A DNA stretch of 64,000 nt from Silene latifolia (taxonomy: Eukaryota > Streptophyta > Magnoliopsida > Caryophyllales > Caryophyllaceae): contig NC_133536.1 in assembly GCF_048544455.1 (NCBI RefSeq), positions 164,844,825 through 164,908,824 on the forward strand. Direction: 5' to 3'. A program made the position numbers and the translations under genes. Positions 35,590-46,355 of this stretch are shown here, piece after piece. Positions within the stretch are counted from its first letter, which is position 1. Every line of letters begins with the position of its first letter. The notes under the pieces are model-generated. The model did not search any database, was not told where the DNA came from, and was given only the letters and a program-made list of their open reading frames with translations.

Positions 35590-36191
35590 AAAACAAAAAA
35601 AAAAAAAAAAAAACCGTGTAAATTGGGCCAGACGAAGGATTTCTTCGTCCAAAGCCTATCACAGACGAGAGAATCCTTCGTCCACAGCCCATAACAGACG
35701 AGAGGATTCTTCGTCTGGGCCTGGTGTTGGACGAAGAACTCCCTCGTCCAGGCCCAGTTCATGCGTGTTACTTTTTTTTTTTTTTTTTTTGTCTCGATTA
35801 ATTGATACGATAATTGCGTTTGATTGTAATCACGTACGATAACGACTAAATCCGATTGAAATCATAGCACCTATCCTAATTCCGTCACTAATTTGGCATC
35901 TATCCTAATTCCGTCACAAATTTACAACCTTAACAAAATACTACAAAAAAAAATTTAATAGTAATCACATACCTTGTTGAATGTTTGAATTCGTGACGGA
36001 AATTATGCGGTCGATACGTTTTTTTGTTGAAATTTGAGTCGGGTTTTTTTTTTTCAAAATTTCGAATGTGAAAGGTTGTTATTGAATAAAATGGAAATTA
36101 TAAGGGGGAGTGTGAGGGAGGGGCAAATTAGGAAGTTCATTAAAATTGTCGACGATATTTAGTAATTTGTCGACGACCTTTAGCAGCCAGG
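35590..36191 (+). repeat. Right arm (extended inverted repeat) of the MULE
   Basis: It is the inverted counterpart of the left arm. It contains an A-tract (35595-35613), a palindrome array (35631-35748), a T-tract (35772-35790), CCTAATTCCGTCAC repeats (about 35875-35930), and finally GTCGACGATATTTAGTAATT and TTTAGCAGCCAGG at the edge. Confidence 0.8.
35631..35748. repeat. Palindrome array GACGAA...TTCGTC, right MULE arm
   Basis: Four 19-bp palindromes of the type GACGAAGGATTTCTTCGTC start exactly 33 bp apart (35631, 35664, 35697, 35730). Spacers contain GGCCC or AGCCC. The array has the same flanking A-tract and T-tract as the left arm, with fewer units and diverged centres. Confidence 0.85.
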
Positions 36192-36494
36192 ATATATAGT
36201 ACAAGAGTATATCTATAATATGGTAATAGAATATATCCTAAAGATACGGTAATATATGGACATCCATATAATATCTCTAGATATTTCGTAACACTCCCCC
36301 TTGGATGTCCATCATCGGAGAAAATGCCTCGTTAAAACCTCTACTAAAAAAACCCTATGAGACAAAAATCTAATAAAGGAAAAAGAGTACAATAATCTCC
36401 ATAATACGCACTAAGTGTTGCCTCATTAAAAACCTTGCCTGGAAAACCCAGTGAGACAAAATCATGGCTAAGGGAAAAATAGTGCAACGCGTAT

Positions 36495-38150
36495 TTACTC
36501 CCCCTCATTAAAACATCGCTTGACATCCTTGAGACGACGTAGCCCAAGTTGATTGATTAGCTTCTCAAATGTCTTGCTCGGAAGTGCCTTGGTAAAAATG
36601 TCTGCGAGATTTTCACTAGAGCGGATTTGTTGAATGCTAATGACACCATCTTTTTGAAGATCATGAGTAAAAAAAAAATTCGGCAAAATGTACTTCGTTC
36701 TATCACCCTTGATGAATCCTGCCTTGAGTTGAGCGATGCATGCAGTATTATCTTCATGTAAAATAGTTGGTGATTTATTTCTTGGAGATAGATCGCATGA
36801 TCCTTCAATATGATGAATAACTGATCTCAACCATACACATTCTCGACTAGCTTCATGAATTGCTAACAACTCGGCATGATTTGAAGAAGTGGCGGCTATA
36901 GTTTGCTTCACAGAGCGCCATGAGATAGGAGTATTACCACATGTAAACACATAGCCAGTTTGCGAACGACCATTATGTGGCTCAGAAATATAACCTGCAT
37001 CTGCAAAACCAACTAACTCTGTTTTGCATTTATTAGAATAATATAAACCCATATCAGACGTACCTTGAAGATAACGGAGTAAATGCTTGACTCCATTCCA
37101 ATGCCTTTGAGTTGGAGAAGAGCTATATCTTGCTAAGAGATTTACTGAAAAAGATATGCCGGGTCGAGTATGACTAGCAAGATACATCAAAGCTCCAATT
37201 GCACTCAAGTACGGTACTTCAGGACCAAGGACTTTCTCATTTGCTTCACGAGGTCGAAACGGGTCATTCTTCAGATCAAGTGTTCTTACAACCATAGGAG
37301 TATTCAACGAATGTGCTTTATCCATTTTAAACTGTTTTAGCACTTTATCAATATAGGTCCCTTGATGTAACAAAATTCCATTGTCAAGATGTTCAATTTG
37401 CAGACCAAGACAAAATTTTGTCTTTCCTAAATCTTTCATCTCAAATTCTTTCTTCAAACATTCGACGGCTTTTGTAATTTCTTCAGAAGTTCCAACAATA
37501 TTAAGATCATCAACATAAACAGCAATAATCACAAATCCGGATTTTGACCTCTTTATGAATAGACACGGACAAATAGGGTCATTTTTATAACCTTGTTTTA
37601 ATAAATATTCACTAAGACGGTTATACCACATACGCCCGGATTGTTTCAAACTATACAAAGATTTGTTTAGCTTGATTGAATATTGCTCTCTTGGACTTGA
37701 TTTTAATGTGTCGGGAAGCTTAAAACCTTCAGGGAGTTTCATGTATATATCATTATCAAGTGAGCCATATAAATAAGCTGTAACAACGTCCATAAGACGT
37801 AAATCAAGTCCTTCCCTTATAGCCAGACTAATCAGATATCGAAAAGTAGTTGCATCCATTACAGGAGAATATGTCTCTTCATAATCAATACCAGGTCTTT
37901 GTGAAAAACCTTGTGCAACTAAACGAGCCTTATATCTGACTATCTCGCCTTTTTCATTTCTTTTTCGCACAAACACCCATTTGTAGCCTACTGGCTTTAT
38001 TCCATTGGGTGTGCGAATTACTGACCCAAACACTTCTCGTTTAGCCAGTGATTTTAATTCTGCTTCAATAGCATCTTTCCATTTAGGCCAATCAATTCTA
38101 CGTCTGCACTGATCAACAGACTTTGGTTCATGATCCTCATTTTCATGCAT
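36495..38150 (-). mobile_element. Copia reverse transcriptase-RNase H region
   Basis: The minus-strand frame has copia RT motifs: WKDAIEAELKSLAKREVFG, then DVVTAYLYGSLDNDIYMKLP, SLYSLKQSGRMWYNRLSEYL and VYVDDLNIVG with the catalytic YVDD. RNase H follows, with VGFADAGYISEPHNGRSQTG, SSNHAELLAIHEASRECVWL and LHEDNTACIAQLKAGF. It ends with NLADIFTKALPSKTFEKLI, a typical copia C-terminus. This is the best-preserved part of the element. Confidence 0.92.
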
Positions 38151-38683
38151 GATATCAAGCGCTACATTAAATGCAAAAACATCATCATCGACGTCGACTT
38201 TGTTTCGGTTTCATGTTTTTCTAGACATGACATAATTTATCGAGATCTCTTCACAATTTTTATTTTCAGGTACCTGAATCTCTTCTAGATTAATATTATC
38301 AGTCATGTCTCCAAGCTTTTCAAGGGGATTTTCAAAAGCTATCTTATCCTCAACATTGCCATTATCAACTTTTGCTCCTTTTTGTTTTCAAGGATTTTTA
38401 TCTTTGGAACCAATAGGTCTACCACGCTTCATGCGTGCTTCAGACTCATTTGCAATTGAAAGTCCTTCAGGGACATTAATTTTAGCTGGAGCATTTACAG
38501 CTGGTATATGAGATTTTATCACTCCTTTTGGATCAGTGAAGGCATTTGGCAGTTAGTTTGCTAACCGTTGTAAATGAATTATACTTTGAACTTCAAGTTC
38601 ACATTCTTTAGTACGAGGATCTAAATGCGATAATGATAATTCATGCCAACTTATCTCTTTTACCAGTTGCTTATTTTCTCCCC

Positions 38684-40087
38684 CTAATGTTGGGAAAAGT
38701 GATTCATCAAAATGACATCAGCAAAACGGGCCGTAAATAAATCTCCTGTAGATGGCTCTAAAAATTTAATAATTGATGGAGATTCGAACCCAATATATAT
38801 TCCCAACCTTCTTTGGGGTCCCATCTTTGTACGTTGTGGTGGACTAATTGGAACATATACACCACAACCAAAAATTCTTAGATGAGAAACATTTGGTTCG
38901 TGACCAAAAGCCAACTTTAGGGGAGATGATTTATGATAACTCGTTGGTCTGATGCGAATTAGTGCTGCTGCATGTAAAACAGCATGCCCCCATGCCGAAA
39001 TAGGCAATTTAGAACTTATAAGCATTGGTCTCGCAATTAATTGAATGCATTTTATTAATGACTCAGCAAGACCATTTTGAGTGTGAACATGTGCTACAGG
39101 ATGTTCAACACTTATCCCAATAGACATACAATAATCATCAAAAGTTTGTGAACTAAATTCACCAAATATTGTCAAAACGAATAGTCTTAATGGGATAATC
39201 TGGATAGTGAGCTCTTAATCTTATCAATTGAGCTAGTAATCTTGCAAACGCTAGGTTGCGAGTTGATAACAAGGATACGTGTGACCATCTAGTTGATGCA
39301 TCAATTAATACCATAAAGTATCGAAATGGTCCACTTGGTGGATTTATAGGTCCACAAATATCACCTTGTATCCTTTCCAGAAATGTAAGGGATTCATTCC
39401 CTATCTTTGTAGGTGATGGCCTAATAATCAATTTGCCTTGTGAACAAGCGGCGCATGAAAACTCACTAGTTTGAAGAATCTTATGATTCTCTAATAAATG
39501 TCCACGTGAATTTTCAATAATTTTTCGCATCATTAATGATCCGGGATGGCCAAACCGGTCATGCCAAACAATAAACTTGTTTTTATCTGTAAACTTTTGG
39601 TTTACTAGTGCATGAGATTCAACTGCACAAATTTTCATATAATACAAGCCAGAAGATAACGCTTGTAGTTTTTCCAACACACTTTTCTTGTTCAAATTTG
39701 AACGTGTGATATATAGGTATTCAACCCCATTCTCATTTGCTGTCTCAACATGAAATCCATTTCTATGGATATCATTAAAACTTAGCAAATTTCTTTTTGA
39801 CTTAGGAGAGTACAAAGCCTCCTGTATTTCAATATTTGTTCCATTAGGTAACAAAATATTAGCTCTTCTTGAGCCTTCAATTAGTTCTGTACTACCAGCA
39901 ATTGTACAAACATTTGTCTTTTCCTTTTTAAAACAAGTAAAATATTTCTTATTTTAAAAATTGTGTGCGTAGTCGCACTATCCGCGAGGCATACATCTCC
40001 ATGTGTAGCTCCCATAATCTTCATAAGATAAATTATATGTAATAAGATATATGCGTAAAATAATGTAAAATTACTCCATATATGCAT
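38684..40087 (-). mobile_element. Copia protease and integrase region
   Basis: Near 39960-40010 the minus strand encodes CLADSATTHTIF, the copia protease signature. 39159-39854 has the GAG-pre-integrase and zinc-binding part (WHDRFGHPGSLMMRKIIE, then CAACSQGKL) and the start of the catalytic core (GDICGPINPPSGPFRYFMVL). 38684-39175 continues with HTQNGLAESLIKCIQLIARP and the C-terminal integrase part with LRIFGCGVYVPI. It is fossil and lies in more than one frame. Confidence 0.88.
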
Positions 40088-40560
40088 ATATATAAAAAAA
40101 AACAGTTAATAAAAATACTAAACATGTTACGTATTTATAATAATGGAAGATTGTGTCCACTTTATTGATTGGTCAAAATGAATAACATAATCATACAGGT
40201 GTAAAACTAAATAGTACGTGCACCTACGTAATGCTTGCTAATTAAGCAAATAGGTACGTAAATCTTGTGTGTCTAACATTTAATAAAACAAATCAGTGAC
40301 GTCAATCCTGTGTGTCTCACTTTGCAGTCCTTTTACGAGATAGTTGTACGTAATAAATTGTCTAACATTTAATAAAACAATGGTACGTAAACTCTAAAAC
40401 CTTAAGCATGCACTATGATATAAATTTGCTTAACATAAATAAAACTATTCGTAATATCCATTAAATAAAGTTAACACTCATACTTGATAATATCCGAAAA
40501 CAAAGAACGAATAGTAGCTAAATTGAACGAAAATAAATAACTTAAGTAATACTAATAAAT

Positions 40561-41679
40561 TTAGTCCAATTTCGGGACACTTCCATCGCCAATCAAAGGG
40601 TCAACTTCTCCATTAGGATCAAAGGTCATAAAATCTGAGATGTCCAAATCCATAAATTTGCCAGATACGAAAGGTAGATTGTTATCACCATCAGCATAAT
40701 TTGTCTCAAAATTTTCATGCTCAGCAGCAAAATTTGCTTCAATATTCTTCCCTTTATTATTTTTCTGAGACTGCTTGTAAAGATCAACAAGATGTTGCGG
40801 CGTACGACAAGTATTAATCCAATGTCCTGTACTACCACAACGGTAACATGGATTTTCACCAGTTTTCTTTATCTTATCATGTGGACGATCTTTTGGTTCC
40901 CCCTTTCGGTGAGAATACGATCTTTTAAATTTTCCACCTCTACCACCACGACAATTGTTTCGTCCTCGTCCACGTCCACGGCCACTACCTCTAGTGTGAC
41001 CCGAATATTTATTTGTCGCATTCTCTATATGTAATGGACCAGAAACGGTCGCATTCACTTCTGGAAATGGATCAGTGCCAGTAGGACGGGACTGGTGGTT
41101 TTTTAACAGGATTTGATTATTTTGCTCAGCCACCAATAAGCATGAAACTAGTTCAGAGTATTTTTTAAATCCTCTCTGACGATATTGCTGTGAAAGCAGC
41201 AATTGTGAACTATGAAAAGTCTGATATGTTTTTTCCAACATATCTGCATCAGATATCTTTTCTCCACACAAAGTTAACTGTGAAGCGATTCTGTGCATGG
41301 CTGAGTTATACTCAATAACGGATTTGAAATCCTGTAACCTTAGGTGAATCCAGTCAAATTTTGCTTTAGGAAGAATTACTGTTGTAAGATGGTCATACCT
41401 TTCTTTCAGATTTTGCCATAAGATCAAAGGATCTTTCACAGTCAAATATTCATATTTGAGTCCCTCATGGAGGTGACGACGGAGAAAAATTAGGGACTTG
41501 GCCTTATCTTGTTCGGATGCTGTATTCCCAACTTTAATAGCATCACCAAGGGCATAAGACTTAAGATACATCTCGGCATCTAACACCCATTCAGAATAAT
41601 TACTTCCAGAGATATCCAAGTCCGCAAAATCAAGTTTGCTTAAATTTGACATGATTAAACTATCAAGAAAATAAAACAA
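40561..41679 (-). mobile_element. Copia gag region
   Basis: The 372-residue frame begins near MSNLSKLDFADLDISGSNYS and contains the copia gag (UBN2-like) stretch YDHLTTVILPKAKFDWIHLR and SVIEYNSAMHRIASQLTLCG. A basic RGRGRGRNNCRGGRGGKF run follows, then the zinc knuckle CYRCGSTGHWINTC (about residues 279-292). The C-terminus is acidic. The gag frame itself looks uninterrupted. Confidence 0.9.
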
Positions 41680-41944
41680 GTTAATTTAATATGATTAAAA
41701 CAAATAAGATATAAATAAACGATTGACAATTAATAAAAACAATATAAATACATAATGATTAATAGACAAAATATGACGTGTAAAGTTAACAAAGCTAAGT
41801 GTAGTAGTGCATGTGAATTGCCGCCAAAGACAAGTTACATGTAAATCGTTTCGGTGAATAGTTCTTACTAAAGAGAGTCGTGTAAAAAAAATGCGGCAAC
41901 AATAGTAATTAGGTAAAATTCCGTTTTTTCTTAATAAACACTAC

Positions 41945-42226
41945 TCCCTCCATTCAACTCCACTTTGCAACTTTGGTTTTTACACGGATATTAAGAAGCG
42001 GATTAAAAAAGTATTAAAAGTACATGGGGAAAGAGAAAGAAGAGGTTAAAAATATTAAAATAACATAATGGTGGGGTTTTATGGTGGGTTTGGGTGGCAT
42101 TTTTTGTAAATAAAGATTTTCAATAAGGATAGAATTGTCATTTTTTTAGCCAAATAAGGAAACCTGTAAAGTGGAGTTGAATGGACGGAAATGGAATACA
42201 TGTAAAGTGGAGTTGAATGGAGGGAG
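41945..42226. mobile_element. Stowaway-like MITE in the copia leader
   Basis: The ends CTCCCTCCATTCAACTCCAC and the complement of GTGGAGTTGAATGGAGGGAG are inverted, with TA on both sides (41943-41944 and 42227-42228). Length is 282 bp. The right end carries a partial duplicate of the terminal repeat (GTAAAGTGGAGTTGAATGGA at about 42162 and 42202). It lies between the copia primer site and gag. Confidence 0.88.
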
Positions 42227-42329
42227 TATGTTTCTATGAGAATAAAATTAAAATCATGAGGTCTTACCAAGTTCTTGCCGTTTCGGTGAATAAAATATAA
42301 ACTAGGGTTAGAGATTCGTGCTGATAACG

Positions 42330-42504
42330 TTTTATGAATAATAGAGAGTTATGAGAGAATATAGAGTGCAGAAAGGTATTCAGCTTTATTCATATGAAGG
42401 GTATATATAGTACAAGAGTATATCTATAATATGGTAATAGAATATATCCTAAAGATACGGTAATATATGGACATCCATATAATATCTCTAGATATTTCGT
42501 AACA
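42330..42504 (-). repeat. Copia 5' LTR
   Basis: About 175 bp, read on the minus strand as TGTTACGAAATATCTAGAGA at the start and CTCTATTATTCATAA at the end. It is uninterrupted and serves as the empty-site reference for the MULE insertion in the other LTR. The target duplication CTTTA follows at 42505. Confidence 0.9.
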
Positions 42505-44071
42505 CTTTACTTATATTTCACTAAACTGAAATAATTCACCCTTTTATATTTTGTGATAAACAAAGCGTCTTACTTGTGACGGGCTAATCTCGTCACAAGC
42601 TGAAGACCTCTCACAAAAAGGGAGAGGAACAAAGTGAGGCACCCCCATGTGCTCCCCCACTCACCTCTCATGGGTATTTTGTGAGAGAAAATGGTATCCG
42701 TCACAAGCTTGTTACGGATATCGCCGTATTCAATGAGATTTTGTGATAAAATATATGGGAATGTCATCATTAGAACAAAAGCATAATATTTGATTTTGCA
42801 TCGACTGAATCAAATACAAATAAAATGAAAATAACACGATAAAAAGTAATGATCACAATGATGAACGAAAGCCTCTATTTAAACACAAAATAAATATGGA
42901 GTTCATCGAGTTTCGCAAAATTATAGGCTTTTTGGTACAATGGAATTCATTGATGATGATAGATGATGTTATTAAAAGTGTAAAAATAGGAGAGCAGTAG
43001 TTTTAGTACAAAGTACTCCTCCCAGTTACTATAATGTTCCCTCTTTCTCGAAACGGATTATTCAACTAATGTTCCATTTTCTATTTTTAGAAACTTTTAC
43101 TCTTATTTTATTCATTCCTATCACCGAACCCCACACAACTCTTTTACTCCTATTTTATTACTTTTCTTTATGTTTTGGCCCCACAATTCTTTATTTAACT
43201 AATAATTCATCCCTCTTTCTTATCACCAACCCCATACAACTCTTTTACTCCCATTTTAATACTTTTTCTTAAATATTGTGCTCATATTAAATGGGAATAA
43301 TATAGTAACTGGGAGGGAGTAATAAACTGGAAAGTGAAAAGGTGTGGGTGCGAATAAGGAGCATGTGAATAAGGTAGGTACTAGGTAGTGTAAAACTAAC
43401 GGAGGAGTAGTGGAATAGTGATGTATTTCAGCCCTCAGGTTTGTTAATGGAGTGTATATGTCAATTTTTTTTTTCTTTTATTCAAAAATACACAGTACTG
43501 ACCAACTTAACAATGTTAATGTTGAGCTCAGACGAAAGAAACATAGAGAGAGAAAACATGAGAGAGAAACACTCTCAATTTTCCAAGAATTGGAGTAGAT
43601 CTGGAAAATATTTCCTTGATCTTCTTTCCTAACCATTCCTTTTTTAGCTTCAATTCCCTTCTTCACAACTATTTTTTCTCATCTTCATCTTCATGGTTGT
43701 TTAGATTTCTTTTCATTTATTTTTTTGATTTTCTCCTTCTTAAAGACTAGACTTTAATTTACTCTCCATTCTAGCCTAGGAGAGTTTATTCTAGTCATTT
43801 ATCTGAGTTAATGAAGGTTTAAATGAAGGAGATAAAACATTATTTCAAGAGTTTTTCATTGCACCTAATTAATTCATGGTTGATGACTTGATGATAGAAA
43901 TGTAAGTATATGATCTGGTTTGGAACTCAGAGCATTTACGTTTTGGATTCTGAGATCTAGAAATTTTTCTATTAAATCTAGATTTTTTTTCCAATACAGT
44001 AACTTTGGAAGTATTTGTTTAAGTTTATTTTTTATTTTATTCTTTTATTCTTTGTTTGGGGAGTTAATAGT
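42505..44071. other. AT-rich spacer with hairpin-forming sequence
   Basis: Apart from the MITE at 43016-43319 I see no genes. Between 42565 and 42725 are two near-perfect palindromes, CTTGTGACGGGC...CGTCACAAG (42572-42598) and ATCCGTCACAAGCTTGTTACGGAT, about 100 bp apart. This is the look of a small inverted-repeat transposon, but its edges are unclear. From 43400 to 44071 the sequence is T-rich with a GAGAGAGAAAACATGAGAGA stretch near 43546, and could be a 5' leader or intron of a host gene cut by the LTR at 44072. Confidence 0.4.
43016..43319. mobile_element. Stowaway-like MITE with TA duplication
   Basis: The ends CTCCTCCCAGTTACTATA and the complement of TATAGTAACTGGGAGGGAG are inverted. 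TA flanks at 43014-43015 and 43320-43321. 304 bp, AT-rich, non-coding. Confidence 0.85.
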
Positions 44072-45674
44072 TGTAACACCCCCGTACACCAGAACGCCTT
44101 ACCAAGGACCATTCTAGTGTATGAAGGTGTTACCATCTCGGTTTCCCGAGGAAGTAGATCAAATTAGACAATAAAAGAACAACTATAAAAGGTTAATGTA
44201 CCATATACAATATAACTCAATACAACCTATTAATACCAAAGATAAAACTACAACAACTCATGACACAGCTCTTCTAGACTGGTAACGTGATGACTCGATC
44301 CCTCCGATCCTAGCAGCCACAATCCACAGTACCTGTTAAGCCAACTGCTCACCATCCCCGAATGGATCACCGCAGGTTTTACAAAACAACAACGGGGTCA
44401 GTATTACTCAAACAACATAAGGCAAGCAATAAGGTAACTAGCTGATCATCCACACTCCCCGGTCTCCCGATCTCACATAGTAACCGACTACACACCGAGG
44501 CGTGTAGCCCTGCCAGATTACCCATCGCAACAGGTAATCCACGCCACCAGTGGGTGACCGCAGCCGATCCCACCAAGTCCAGCTCATCAACGAGCGACTA
44601 AAACAAATCCTTGTCCCTTAATGTACACATCCCCTCCTGTGGCGGGTTCCACGGAAGGCGAACTAGGGTGTGAAGCCACTCCCGCAAGTGACTCCACCAC
44701 AATCACAACACACAACATCACAGCTGTCACAACCTCTCCACACCAACACCGTCACAACAACGCCCATACTCCGATGATCAGCAATTATCAATAATCATGA
44801 AACAATCATGCCATAACAATTAACATAAAAACTGAGTAGGAAACCCTACCTCGTCGCAAAGCATCTAAGACATCCATACACAGCCACGCACGACTCCAAT
44901 AAGCACCCTAACAATGATAACCACCTCCTATTACACAACTATACTCAAATAATCACCCAAAAGAACACAAGGCAGAGACTTACCTAATAATACGCATCGG
45001 CGGTGACATAGACGGCCACCACACATGTCATCCTTCCCTAGCGAATCCCGTCCTTCCCATGGTGGAGGTTTAGGCTATATACATTAGAGTGTGAGGAGAT
45101 GGGGTGATAGGAGAGGAAGATAGGCTAGGGTTAGAGAAAGAGAAACTGTCGAGGAAATGGGAAATGAAATGAATCTCGCGAACTTGCATTTTATAATAAC
45201 GTGTCGACAGCAGCCATACTCGGTCGAGTACGGGAGTACTCGGCCGAGTAGACTCTACTCGGTCGAGTATAGGTGATACTCGGCCGAGTAGCCTCGCCAG
45301 GTCGAGTAAACACTCCTATAAAGCTCATGTTACAAGCCTGATCCTCACCCATTCATCCCTAAGGTCTGTTTGGTCAACAAGGTCGGTCACGAGTTCTTAA
45401 ATATCCCGGGTATTACAGTCTTCCCCCCTTAAAAGGAACTTCGTCCCCGAAGTTCAGTCCACACTCCGCTCAACTCAGGGTCACGCACTGTGACACCCTC
45501 CACCTACCTAAAGGTGTACGGCCTCAAACCGTTCTGACACTACCGCCACACCACATTACTCATGCAACAATTATATACCACAGCTATTCCTCCAAGCAAT
45601 ACCAATCACTAACTATTACACATAACTTACGGAAATTAATGAATTCATCCGCACTCTCTTGTTAAAAGCAATAC
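44072..45674 (-). mobile_element. Gypsy element A, copy 1: LTR and adjoining interior
   Basis: The LTR spans 44072-45417 (TGTAACACCCCC to GGGTATTACA). Directly to its right is CTTCCCCCCTTAAAAGGAAC, the complement of a purine tract, with the palindrome GAACTTCG...CGAAGTTC, so this is the 3' LTR of a minus-strand element. Interior sequence continues to 45674, where the Retand-like element begins. Positions 44610-45674 recur almost unchanged at 54042-55110. No coding sequence is present in this part. Confidence 0.8.
45217..45308. repeat. Palindrome array TACTCGGYCGAGTA in the gypsy A LTR, copy 1
   Basis: Four perfect or near-perfect 14-bp palindromes, TACTCGGTCGAGTA and TACTCGGCCGAGTA in alternation, start at 45217, 45237, 45256 and 45277. 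A decayed fifth ends near 45308. Spacing is 20, 19, 21 and about 18 bp. The array lies 110-200 bp inside the LTR edge at 45417, in the U3 part in element sense. Confidence 0.9.
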
Positions 45675-46355
45675 TGATGGGGCATATTCTGCACCGCTGA
45701 CCAAGTCAATATATTGAGCAAGATCAAAGATATCCACAACAAGTCAACGACTCAGACAGCCTAGCCGATGCAACCCATCGGCTGTCACACCTGGTCTCGG
45801 CCGGCAACCGATCGGCCGGGACACATATCCGCGTACTCATATCCAAGACCCTCGGCCGGCCTGCCATGGGTCCAGCGGCCGAGGGTAGAACGGTCTTTCC
45901 ACCTGCTAGCCACTTGGCCACTTGGCCACTACGTGACAAAAGGGGAAAGTCTATAAATTCTCCTCAACCCTCATTGAGGAAAGGATCGACAAATTAACCT
46001 AAGAATCACTATTCATCTGGTAATATCCTCCTTATCTCTCTACAATACATCCTTAGCCGAGTAATAACAACTTATCCCACTAAGTTCACTGACTTGAGCG
46101 TCGGAGTGAGTACGCTTGGCACAAAGCCAAGCCCTCAGTTCGTTCATTGTTGCAGGTGAGGCCGAGAGGAACGATAGAGACGTAAGGGATCCAACTCGAG
46201 ACATCATTCTACAAGCCACGGGTGGTAACAATACTTGCTCTGGAATTACACCCGGAACAATTGGCGCCGTCTGTGGGGAAAGACACTAGAAGCTAGTCAC
46301 ATTCATTCCCAAACAAAAAAATATACACAAAAAACCCACCCCCAAAGCCAAGAAG

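Larger units (their letters stand above)
19616..36191 (+). mobile_element. Mutator-like element (MULE) with three cargo genes, nested in the copia LTR
   Basis: The target duplication ATATATAG (19608-19615 and 36192-36199) is 8 bp, or 9 with one mismatch, in the Mutator range. The empty site is intact in the other copia LTR (42397-42415). The arms are inverted: CTGCTATACGTCGTCGACAA on the left faces the complement of TTGTCGACGACCTTTAGCAG on the right. Similarity continues through AATTACTAAATATCGTCGAC and patchily for about 600 bp, including an A-tract/palindrome/T-tract module in each arm. Without the 9.3-kb retroelement inside it, the MULE is about 7.3 kb. Contents are a degenerate mudrA-type transposase, an unknown 159-residue gene, a GRF zinc-finger gene and a PMD (MAIN-like) gene. 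The outermost 5 bp of the arms do not pair. Confidence 0.9.
19535..42504 (-). mobile_element. Ty1/copia retrotransposon, minus strand, with a MULE nested in its 3' LTR
   Basis: The element is bounded by the 5-bp duplication CTTTA (19530-19534 and 42505-42509). The LTRs are short, about 175-180 bp. One is at 42330-42504. The other is split by the MULE into 19535-19615 and 36192-36292, counting the MULE target duplication once. On the minus strand the 5' LTR is followed by TATCAGCACGAATC (about 42314-42327), a half-tRNA-type primer site, and the 3' LTR is preceded by a purine tract (about 36293-36306). Minus-strand parts in order are gag, protease, integrase and RT-RNase H, the copia order. The LTRs differ at only a few sites, so the insertion is fairly young. 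The coding part is broken, with about four or five breaks. Own length without nested elements is about 6.1 kb. Confidence 0.92.

Noticed and set aside
42505-44071. Host gene cut by the LTR at 44072
   Set aside because: The sequence is leader-like near 43550-43900, but there is no protein-like frame to support a gene call.
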